In this document: positions 1-4,860 of the stretch, one piece after another | How the letters are laid out: each line of letters opens with the position of its first letter | Position numbering within the stretch: the first letter of the stretch is position 1 | Origin: Candidatus Methanophagales archaeon | GTDB lineage: Archaea; Halobacteriota; Syntropharchaeia; Alkanophagales; Methanospirareceae | Direction: 5' to 3' | Assembly: GCA_030668065.1 (NCBI GenBank) | Contig: DAOUUS010000051.1 | Location: forward strand, 1 to 8,817 | Length of the DNA stretch: 8,817 nt | Translations under genes and position numbers: made by a program | Notes under the pieces: generated by a model | Databases searched by the model: none | Told to the model about the DNA's origin: nothing | The model's input: only the letters and a program-made list of their open reading frames with translations

Positions 1-84
1 TATATATAACTTTCTTCCATTTCCTATTAAAAACTATGGTAGACGAAAATGCTTGAAAAAGTAAAAGAGGTAAATAAATGAAAT

Positions 85-567
85 ATGATGAAACACTCAT
101 TGATAGTAGGATTTAGTTTTGGCTTGACCTCGGGAATAATCACAACACTTGGGCTAATGGTAGGTTTACATTCGGGCACTCATTCAAAACTTGTGGTTAT
201 TGGCGGGGTATTAACAATAGCAATAGCTGATGCCTTCTCAGACGCATTGGGCATTCATATTTCTGAAGAGTCGGAGAATAAGCACACTGCAACGGAGATA
301 TGGGAATCAACAATCGCTACTTTTTTGTCTAAATTTGTTTTTGCATTGACGTTTATCGTTCCACTTCTGTTACTTCAACTCACAACCGCGATTATTGTAA
401 GCGTAGTTTGGGGTTTATCTCTGTTAGGTCTTTTCAGCTTTTATATCGCTAAAGTGCAAGGAGTTAAACCATGGAAAGTGGTTATAGAGCATCTGGTCAT
501 TGCAGTGGTAGTTATAATTCTAACTCATTATGCTGGTGATTGGATTTCCTCAACTTTAGGTATGTAG
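85..567 (+). CDS. VIT1/CCC1-like integral membrane protein, possible metal-ion transporter
   Basis: A 160-residue, very hydrophobic protein with about four to five membrane segments (roughly residues 7-30, 36-57, 82-104, 105-124 and 135-152). The N-terminal pattern, with GxxxGIITTLGLMVGL at about 13-28, a Gly/Ala-rich second helix ending in D49-AFSD, then ISEESE at 59-64, resembles the first two helices of the VIT1/CCC1 family (Fe/Mn transporters). The long cytosolic metal-binding insert of eukaryotic VIT proteins is absent. The exact substrate cannot be read from the sequence. The start is uncertain. ATG 85 and ATG 88 are both possible, while the GAGGT at 67-71 is better spaced for an out-of-frame ATG at 78 that opens a 12-codon ORF. 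It converges on the metal-responsive operon to its right, which fits a metal-handling role, but this is inference. Confidence 0.7.
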   Translation: MMKHSLIVGFSFGLTSGIITTLGLMVGLHSGTHSKLVVIGGVLTIAIADAFSDALGIHISEESENKHTATEIWESTIATFLSKFVFALTFIVPLLLLQLTTAIIVSVVWGLSLLGLFSFYIAKVQGVKPWKVVIEHLVIAVVVIILTHYAGDWISSTLGM

Positions 568-620
568 TACTAAACTGTAATTTCTCTGTTATACTTCCAC
601 CACCAATAGTGAAATTAAAA

Positions 621-1043
621 TCAAGATAGCCCAAAACAACTGACATTCTTCGCACCAAACTCGGTCAGGCGATATATCAAGAATTTACCGTCTTTCTTGC
701 TATCTATAAGCCCCGCTTCTTTCAGCAGCCTCAGGTGGTAAGAAAGCTTTGAGTATTCACAGTTCATAAGCTCAACGAAGACACAAACACACAGGTCTTC
801 TATACGCAATGCCTTCAATATTCGTACTCTTATCGGGTCAGCAAGAGCTTTTAAAAGCGATACCGTATCATTGACCTCTTCATTCATGATCTCATTTACT
901 TTTTCTAAAGTTTCTTGTGCTATCTTGTAAGAAGGAGGCATCTTACAGGGTATTTCCAGGCTGCACGCTGCTAAAAAACCGGTTTTTATATCTGCCCGCT
1001 CATCTGGCGGCTTCACTTTCCTGTGTTCATTATCGCTTTTCAT
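621..1043 (-). CDS. ArsR/SmtB-family metal(loid)-responsive transcriptional repressor
   Basis: A 140-residue winged-helix regulator. The ArsR core runs from about residue 58 (VSLLKALADPIRVRILKAL) through the recognition helix (SKLSYHLRLLKEAGLI, about 98-113) to the wing (DGKFLIYRL, 118-126). The metal-site motif DLCVC at 83-87 matches the family's ELCVC signature, giving C85 and C87. The third cysteine of the E. coli ArsR site is not present. An N-terminal extension carries C27 and C33, and together with C85/C87 this resembles the alpha-3N site of CadC, so soft metals (Cd, Pb, Zn) are as plausible as arsenite. C95 and C136 are additional. It is the last gene of the operon. Its ATG overlaps the upstream stop (ATGA), and a doubled Shine-Dalgarno (GAGGTGGAGGT, 1048-1058) lies inside the end of the preceding gene. 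It probably represses the operon through the dyad at 3857-3878. Confidence 0.9.
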   Translation of the reverse strand: MKSDNEHRKVKPPDERADIKTGFLAACSLEIPCKMPPSYKIAQETLEKVNEIMNEEVNDTVSLLKALADPIRVRILKALRIEDLCVCVFVELMNCEYSKLSYHLRLLKEAGLIDSKKDGKFLIYRLTEFGAKNVSCFGLS

Positions 1044-1615
1044 TTAAACCTCCACCTCATTTTGATTGTCACATTGTAATCCTGTCCCAGTTGATCCAAA
1101 AGGGGTAGGACTCTCTCGCACTGAGAGCAATTCTCACGTGTAAACACATAGATACAAAGCTCTTGATTCTCTTCGACAGCACTCTGTTTTTGCGTCGTAG
1201 TTGGAGACAGCGTCTGAATTATACCCTCGCCTGCATCTGGACATCCATACTGGATGCCGTTTCTCACCAGATCTTGTATCTGTATTCCTGTTTTTGTATC
1301 TGAACCATATCCAACTACGTAATCCGTACCCACGAAGGTGGTTGGAACTCCGTGTGGCGGTGGAACGTCATGAACTTTCAGAAATTTTTGAAACAACTCT
1401 TTATCTTCTTTGTTATACCAGGTTTCATATTCTTTCACTTCCAACTGCGGATAAAATTGCGCCAGTTCTTCTAAAAACGGCTTTTCTAATGCACAGTGTG
1501 AACCTCCTTCACCACCGAATAAGTAGAGCGTGACGCTGCTGTCAGACGCCTGCGCAGTTGTTACGCAGATTACCATGATACAAAAAAGTAAAGTCGCTAC
1601 TTTCATGACCCGCAT
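1040..1615 (-). CDS. secreted tandem thioredoxin-fold protein, second domain truncated
   Basis: 191 residues. Residues 1-24 form a signal peptide ending near AQAS. Domain 1 (about 27-130) has the thioredoxin-like beginning TLYLFGGEGGSHC, where the usual CPHC is GSHC, so only C41 remains. A Pro-containing VPTTFVG loop follows, where the cis-Pro of the fold is expected. Domain 2 begins at about 153 (LCIYVFTRENCSQCERV) with an intact C163-S-Q-C166, but ends about 25 residues after the CxxC at YNVTIKMRWRFK. It therefore lacks most of a thioredoxin fold. Many archaeal relatives continue from such a domain into further thioredoxin sequence or DsbD/CcdA-like membrane helices. The last codons encode the Shine-Dalgarno of arsR. 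An extracytoplasmic thiol role is likely for domain 1, and domain 2 may be a remnant. The ATG at 1615 has AGGT about 8 nt upstream; Met4 (1606) is an alternative. Confidence 0.75.
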   Translation of the reverse strand: MRVMKVATLLFCIMVICVTTAQASDSSVTLYLFGGEGGSHCALEKPFLEELAQFYPQLEVKEYETWYNKEDKELFQKFLKVHDVPPPHGVPTTFVGTDYVVGYGSDTKTGIQIQDLVRNGIQYGCPDAGEGIIQTLSPTTTQKQSAVEENQELCIYVFTRENCSQCERVLPLLDQLGQDYNVTIKMRWRFK

Positions 1616-1628
1616 TTGTTCTTACCTA

Positions 1629-1929
1629 TTATTCCATGCACCAGGTCTCGCTTTCACATAGCCTATCTCCGGCAGATAGAATTACATCTGGTTCAACTAC
1701 TTTTTCGGCTTTCGCAGGCACAACTCCCAAAAACTTCAATTCGCCGTTTATCACCACCGCAGACGTCACAATAACACCTGCATTTTTGTGCCACTCCAAC
1801 AGTGGTCTCGCCTTCAGGTTTATACCTTCTACATCTCCACTCTTCATTTCCTCGCTCACATCCAGCTCTTCTCCAACGTACTTTGCGAATTCAAGCAGAT
1901 GTCCCTATCACACTCACTTTCTCTTTCAT
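1629..1929 (-). pseudogene. frame-disrupted fourth small thioredoxin-like gene, CxxC segment lost
   Basis: The ATG at 1929 overlaps the stop of the preceding thioredoxin (ATGA) and has a Shine-Dalgarno-like GAGGCGGG upstream. It encodes MKEKVSVIGTSA and stops at TGA 1893-1891. In another frame, open from 1904 to the TAA at 1629, the sequence continues as HLLEFAKYVGEELDV and on to VIVTSAVVINGELKFLGVVP, which matches the second half of the neighbouring 87-residue thioredoxins. Joining the two frames gives a complete small thioredoxin except for the PPCxxC loop between the first strand and first helix. This looks like a deletion that removed the active site and shifted the frame. The usual cis-Pro is Ser (TSAVVI), and the tail carries CESETWC. 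A shorter 76-residue product from a GTG at 1859 is formally possible but would lack the first strand and helix. A base-call error is the main alternative for the frameshift. Confidence 0.65.
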
Positions 1930-2189
1930 AAACCCGCCTCTTTCAACGCATCTTCCAGCGTCTCCATACTCGGCGCCACGCCTATTATGCGAATGTCCTC
2001 ATCTATGACGATTGCGGGTGTCGTCTCGATTCCATACTCTTTTACCTTATCATTTATGCCTTCGTATATCTTTATCTCAACCCTGTCACCGTATTTCTCC
2101 TCTACCTTTTTCATCATCTTCTTCACTAATCTACCACCAGAACATGGCGGTAAAGATGCAAACACCTCGACAAGCATTTTATCGGTCAT
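1926..2189 (-). CDS. small thioredoxin-like protein, monothiol active site CSGG
   Basis: 87 residues with the layout of the archaeal small thioredoxins ('redox-active disulfide protein 2' family): strand MLVEVFAS, active-site loop LPPCSGG (C16), helix 20-32, strand VEIKIYEG, cis-Pro loop IETTPAIVID (P58), final strand IRIIGVAP and C-terminal helix. Only the first cysteine of CxxC remains; the second is Gly19. A monothiol site cannot form the usual intramolecular disulfide, so it may act by glutaredoxin-like monothiol exchange, bind a metal or thiolate, or have lost activity. It overlaps the genes on both sides by ATGA (2186-2189 and 1926-1929), which implies translational coupling. It is the third of the tandem copies and is probably cytosolic because no signal peptide is seen. 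Confidence 0.85.
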   Translation of the reverse strand: MTDKMLVEVFASLPPCSGGRLVKKMMKKVEEKYGDRVEIKIYEGINDKVKEYGIETTPAIVIDEDIRIIGVAPSMETLEDALKEAGL

Positions 2190-2449
2190 AATCCGACCTC
2201 CCAGAGCGCGGCCTTGATCGTCTTCTCACTCGGGCAAACGCCCATTATCAGTATCCTCGCCTCTATCACCACTGCCGGCACCACCGTTAACCCGTATTTA
2301 TCGAACTCTTCACAGGGTCCTATGTGCTTCACCACCTCAAGTTCGTTTCCGTAATTCTCCCTTATTCTATCCGCCAATTCTAATAGTTTAGTGCATCCAG
2401 GGCAGGGCGGCTCCGCAGTAAAAGTCTCCAGTTTCTTCTTTTCCACCAT
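2186..2449 (-). CDS. small thioredoxin, 'redox-active disulfide protein 2' type, active site CPGC
   Basis: 87 residues with no signal peptide. The active-site loop EPPCPGCTK holds C16 and C19, followed by helix LLELADRIRENYG, strand LEVVKHIG, cis-Pro loop LTVVPAVVIEA (P58) and strand ILIMGVCPS. Two further cysteines, C46 (GPCEEF) and C72 (GVCPS), are absent from the neighbouring copies and could act as resolving or metal-binding thiols. Its size matches the family of small archaeal thioredoxins, which are shorter than the roughly 105-residue E. coli type. The gene starts directly after the TAA of the upstream copy, with no spacer, and overlaps the downstream copy by ATGA. In this operon a dithiol reductant could serve the regulator, the permease substrate or a metal(loid) reduction step; that assignment is inference. 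Confidence 0.88.
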   Translation of the reverse strand: MVEKKKLETFTAEPPCPGCTKLLELADRIRENYGNELEVVKHIGPCEEFDKYGLTVVPAVVIEARILIMGVCPSEKTIKAALWEVGL

Positions 2450-2713
2450 TTATTCCACCTCCGGTCTCATCTTTTCTATCGCCCTTTTCACCTCGTCCTT
2501 ACCAGGAACACCACCGGTCTTCAATATCACTCCTTCTATCACTGTCGTGGGCGACATCAATATACCAAGTCTTTCCGCTTCTTCTGAAAACACGTCTAAC
2601 TTGACTACTTCTATGTCATCATACCCGAGTTCCTCCACTACTCTCCTCACCACCTTCTCTGTCGCTTTACACTTCGCACAGGGTGGTGTCGTGCCAAATA
2701 CTGCTATTTTCAT
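2450..2713 (-). CDS. small thioredoxin, 'redox-active disulfide protein 2' type, active site CAKC
   Basis: 87 residues with no signal peptide. It has strand MKIAVFGTT, active-site loop PPCAKCKAT (C12, C15), helix EKVVRRVVEELG, strand IEVVKLDV, cis-Pro loop ILMSPTTVIEG (P55), and strand VILKTGGVPG, then a charged C-terminal helix. It is the first of the tandem thioredoxin copies and has the cleanest redox motif. A strong Shine-Dalgarno, GAGGTGAT, sits just upstream of the ATG. It lies 36 bases after the permease stop, so it is probably on the same transcript. The next copy begins immediately after its TAA. The amino acid sequence has diverged well away from the other copies, so the duplication is not recent. 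Confidence 0.88.
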   Translation of the reverse strand: MKIAVFGTTPPCAKCKATEKVVRRVVEELGYDDIEVVKLDVFSEEAERLGILMSPTTVIEGVILKTGGVPGKDEVKRAIEKMRPEVE

Positions 2714-2749
2714 GTTATCACCTCTTCCTTTTTTCGCTTTTATGTTTAA

Positions 2750-3859
2750 TCATCCCACTATACCGCCATAAATCAGCCCCATTAAAGTAGAAATGAGCAC
2801 AACCAGAGCTATGTAAACAGAAGTCCTCTTCCAGCCGATTGTCCGCCATATCACGATCATGTTCGGAAGGCTTAGAGAAGGTCCTGCGAGCAGAAGTGAG
2901 AGTGCAGGTCCCGAAGCCATCTGCCCTGTGGTGTAGCCAAAAAGGTTTCCCACTATCGGGACCTCCAATAACGTCGGCATATACAATATCGCACCGATTA
3001 TAGCGGATAAAAAGCAAGAGAGGAAAGAATTGTTTCCTAAATATGGCTTCATTATCTCTCCAACTGCGATTTGTGGGTCATGCGAGGGTGCATAAATCGC
3101 TGCAATACCGCCTATCATCCCTATGACTAATACACCCACCAAAAGAATTGGGACTATCATCTTCGCGAGCCACCAAGTCTCCCTGCCCCATTCTTTCACT
3201 TCTTCGCGCGAATAGTAGAAAATCAGGATAATTGCAATTCCTATCGTCATGAAATAAATGGCTGTGAGTTTCGTGATCCCAGATATTAACCCTGACGCTC
3301 CAACAAGGAGTATCGCGACTAAAAGGCTAAAAAATAGCAACGTGATATACCCTGGTCTTTCTGTCGTGGTGTCATCCCTCACGGCGACCACACTGGCAAC
3401 AATCTTATTCCTCTTCATCCCACGCTCAAATAGCGCGGCCATGCTCAAGCCTATCACTAATGACATCAAAACTGCACACACCGCCCTCGCAATTCCTATA
3501 TCCCGGCCTAGAACGCTTGCAGTAAGAACAATGGCTAACAGGTTAATCGCGGGTCCTGAGTATAAGAACGCAGTGGCAGGACCTATACCCGCACCCCTTT
3601 TGTATATGCCTGCGAACATCGGGAGCACCGTGCAACTGCAAACAGCGAGAATAGTTCCTGAGATGGAAGCAACGCTGTAAGATAGCCATTTCTTCGCTTC
3701 TGCACCAAAGTATTTTAGTATAGCCTCCTTAGATAAGAGCGCAGCAATTGCACCCGCGATGAAAAAAGCAGGCACTAAACACGTCAGAACGTGAAGTGAA
3801 AGGTATTGCATCAGCGTATCCATGCCCGCCTTCAGAATTCCCGTTATCGCATACATCAT
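2750..3859 (-). CDS. UPF0718/COG0701-type permease (ArsP-like family)
   Basis: 369 residues with about eight to ten membrane helices. The signature LAVCSCTVLPMFAGIYKRGA (71-90), followed by GPATAFLYSGPAIN (93-106), is diagnostic of the predicted permease family that includes YraQ and the organoarsenical exporter ArsP. The CSC pair (C74, C76) is conserved in this family. The second half contains an echo, ALSLLLAGPSLSLPN, as expected of an internally duplicated transporter. Substrate is not readable; trivalent organoarsenicals or other thiol-reactive metal(loid)s are candidates because an ArsR regulator and thioredoxins share the operon. It is the promoter-proximal gene. The ATG at 3859 lies inside the putative operator and about 26 bases after the TATA box, so translation is probably leaderless. 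The second codon is also ATG (3856). Confidence 0.88.
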   Translation of the reverse strand: MMYAITGILKAGMDTLMQYLSLHVLTCLVPAFFIAGAIAALLSKEAILKYFGAEAKKWLSYSVASISGTILAVCSCTVLPMFAGIYKRGAGIGPATAFLYSGPAINLLAIVLTASVLGRDIGIARAVCAVLMSLVIGLSMAALFERGMKRNKIVASVVAVRDDTTTERPGYITLLFFSLLVAILLVGASGLISGITKLTAIYFMTIGIAIILIFYYSREEVKEWGRETWWLAKMIVPILLVGVLVIGMIGGIAAIYAPSHDPQIAVGEIMKPYLGNNSFLSCFLSAIIGAILYMPTLLEVPIVGNLFGYTTGQMASGPALSLLLAGPSLSLPNMIVIWRTIGWKRTSVYIALVVLISTLMGLIYGGIVG

Positions 3860-3878
3860 TTCAAAAATATTTGAAATG
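3857..3878 (-). promoter_or_regulatory. operator-like dyad, probable ArsR/SmtB binding site
   Basis: A perfect inverted repeat: CATTTCAAA (3857-3865), spacer AATA (3866-3869), TTTGAAATG (3870-3878). The TCAAA-n-TTTGA core resembles dyads bound by ArsR/SmtB repressors such as CadC. It covers the permease ATG and the expected transcription start, immediately downstream of the TATA box. That is the position at which a repressor would block RNA polymerase. The regulator is encoded at the far end of the same operon. A further half-site-like copy, TTGAAATGTTTA, lies at 3913-3924 and matches 3872-3883 closely. Confidence 0.75.
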
Positions 3879-3879
3879 C

Positions 3880-3894
3880 TTATATAAAAAGCTT
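3880..3894 (-). promoter_or_regulatory. archaeal TATA box with upstream BRE for the permease-thioredoxin-arsR operon
   Basis: Read on the minus strand, the sequence is GAAGC then TTTTTATATAA, a TTTATATA-type TATA box (3881-3888) with a purine-rich BRE-like stretch before it. Its centre is about 26 bases upstream of the ATG at 3859, the usual TATA-to-start distance in archaea. Transcription would therefore begin at or within a few bases of the start codon, giving a leaderless mRNA. Confidence 0.7.
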
Positions 3895-3978
3895 CTTCGC
3901 TTTTAGAGACAATTGAAATGTTTAGATTCAGACAAGAGAATATAAAAGTTCAGGAAACAAGTCAACGGCAATGTGATT

Positions 3979-4018
3979 GTAAAATAAAAAATAAAAAGTG
4001 CGTGGTCACTCCACGCAC
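3979..4018 (-). terminator. hairpin plus T-tract terminator after the calcium-binding-type gene
   Basis: An 8-bp perfect GC-rich stem, GTGCGTGG (3998-4005) and CCACGCAC (4011-4018), with a 5-nt loop. On the minus strand it is followed by CTTTTTATTTTTTATTTTAC. It lies 25 bases past the stop of the secreted-protein gene, and its U-tract is on the correct side for that minus-strand transcript. This separates the gene from the permease promoter downstream. Confidence 0.8.
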
Positions 4019-4042
4019 GTATTCTGCTTTATTTTATCACGC

Positions 4043-4423
4043 TTAACGGCCACCACGCCTATTACCGTTTTGCTTGCCGCTACCATCTCGTGACCGGACA
4101 TAATCATCGTCTTTACCGTTCGGTATGCCATCTCCGTCACTGTCTCGACCGTTTATGCCGAAGTTGTCGCAGATACCGTCACCATCTGCGTCCACAAAAA
4201 TACGGCCATCACCACGGAATCCGCGGCCACCTTGATTATCACATACGCCGTCACCGTCTTCATCCACGAATCCTGGGCGTTCACCGATGTTGTCACATAC
4301 ACCATCGCCGTCTGCATCCAGGTATCGTGCTCCGCTATCCGTACCGTATCGTGCCGAAGCAACTCCGAAGGAAGTCGCTACCAGCGCTGCGATCAATATT
4401 CCAGCAACCAGTTTTGTATTCAT
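4043..4423 (-). CDS. secreted protein with DxDGDGxCDN calcium-binding-type repeats
   Basis: 126 residues. Residues 1-24 form a signal peptide (hydrophobic LVAGILIAALVATSFG, cleavage near VASA). Four acidic loops follow: DADGDGVCDN (36-45), DEDGDGVCDN (54-63), DADGDGICDN (78-87) and DSDGDGIPNGKDDD (94-107). They resemble EF-hand-loop or thrombospondin type 3 calcium-binding repeats. Spacing is about 18-24 residues, and three of the four carry a Cys at the same place. The C-terminal tail is Arg/Gly/Asn-rich and basic. The probable role is calcium-dependent folding or binding outside the membrane; the partner is unknown. The start is supported by the strong Shine-Dalgarno AGGAGGTGA. The gene stands alone between its own promoter and a strong terminator. 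Its promoter region is closely related to that of the MacB-like operon, so co-expression is likely. Confidence 0.8.
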   Translation of the reverse strand: MNTKLVAGILIAALVATSFGVASARYGTDSGARYLDADGDGVCDNIGERPGFVDEDGDGVCDNQGGRGFRGDGRIFVDADGDGICDNFGINGRDSDGDGIPNGKDDDYVRSRDGSGKQNGNRRGGR

Positions 4424-4463
4424 TTTATCGTTTCACCTCCTATTTTTTTAACGTGTTCCCACG

Positions 4464-4502
4464 ACCCTATATAGGTAATAACCCTATATAAGCTTTTCTT
4501 TT
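4464..4502 (-). promoter_or_regulatory. promoter of the calcium-binding-type gene, with two TATA-like boxes
   Basis: On the minus strand GAAAAGAAAAGC (BRE-like) runs into TTATATAGGG (4481-4490), and a second TATA-like CCTATATAGG (4466-4475) follows. The ACCCTATATA block occurs as a 17-bp-spaced direct repeat at 4464-4473 and 4481-4490. Either box gives a 5' leader of roughly 20-38 nt that contains the Shine-Dalgarno of the gene starting at 4423. Confidence 0.6.
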
Positions 4503-4503
4503 C

Positions 4504-4547
4504 GCCCGGATTACACCCAAATCATACCCAAATCTCACCCGAATTCG
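4504..4547. repeat. four tandem 11-bp repeats upstream of the promoter
   Basis: Four consecutive 11-bp units: GCCCGGATTAC, ACCCAAATCAT, ACCCAAATCTC and ACCCGAATTCG. The last three agree at most positions and the first is more diverged. They lie just upstream of the BRE/TATA region of the minus-strand gene, where an activator could bind. Two of the units recur at 8390-8411 upstream of the MacB-like operon. Confidence 0.65.
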
Positions 4548-4554
4548 TGCCGGC

Positions 4555-4780
4555 TTAAGGGAACTCACAAATAATAATTTACCCGAACGGTATCATTTTC
4601 TAAGGATTTTTAAGACACAGATTTACGCAGATTAGCACAGATTTAAAGTAGTTTTTTAATTTTTATTCAACCCGTAAAAACTTAATAAACAAGACAGTAG
4701 CGTCCGTGTAAATCTGTGAAATCTGTGTCTATGATAATTATCAAAATGGGTAAACTACTATACTGGGAGTTCCCTAATAT
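4555..4780. repeat. long imperfect palindrome, possible MITE-like element
   Basis: The two ends are inverted copies. GGGAACTC (4559-4566) pairs with GAGTTCCC (4767-4774), TTTACCC (4578-4584) with GGGTAAA (4748-4754), TATCAT (4590-4595) with ATGATA (4731-4736), and GACACAGATTT (4614-4624) with AAATCTGTGTC (4719-4729). Inside, 10-bp units of the type ACRCAGATTT are repeated on each arm. No ORF is present. A TA lies just outside both ends (4556-4557 and 4775-4776), compatible with but not proof of a TA target duplication. It occupies most of the gene-free stretch 4551-4860. The remaining 4781-4860 holds only a weak A/T hairpin (AAAAAC 4794-4799, GTTTTT 4805-4810). Confidence 0.6.
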
Positions 4781-4860
4781 AACGCGGCTATCCAAAAACA
4801 GATGGTTTTTAGTCCACGATGAGACTCCTGCGTAAGCCGAACGGACGATTAAAAATCCGT

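Noticed and set aside
578..617. Inverted pair TAATTTC (578-584) / GAAATTA (611-617) between the convergent VIT-like and arsR genes, as a bidirectional terminator
   Set aside because: Only 7 A/T-rich pairs around a 26-nt loop and no clear T-tract on either side; too weak to call.
1636..2217. Plus-strand 193-codon ORF over the thioredoxin genes
   Set aside because: Serine/phenylalanine-rich low-complexity translation antisense to genes with clear thioredoxin motifs; no ribosome binding site or family resemblance.
3941..3948. TATA-like TATAAAAG on the plus strand
   Set aside because: No plus-strand gene follows; the next feature is a minus-strand terminator and gene.
4090..4491. Plus-strand 133-codon ORF opposite the calcium-binding-type gene
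   Set aside because: His/Arg/Tyr-rich translation is the antisense of the DGDG repeats; the minus-strand gene has a signal peptide, Shine-Dalgarno and terminator.
4504..4547. Short CRISPR-like array
   Set aside because: Units are 11 bp with no spacers between them, so this is a tandem repeat and not repeat-spacer architecture.
4614..4729. CRISPR or tRNA-related structure in the repeated ACACAGATT units
   Set aside because: Units are contiguous 10-mers in inverted orientation, with no unique spacers and no cloverleaf or T-loop sequence.
4794..4810. Hairpin AAAAAC/GTTTTT downstream of the MacB-type permease as its terminator
   Set aside because: Stem is only 6 pairs, almost all A-T, and lacks a following T-tract on the minus strand.
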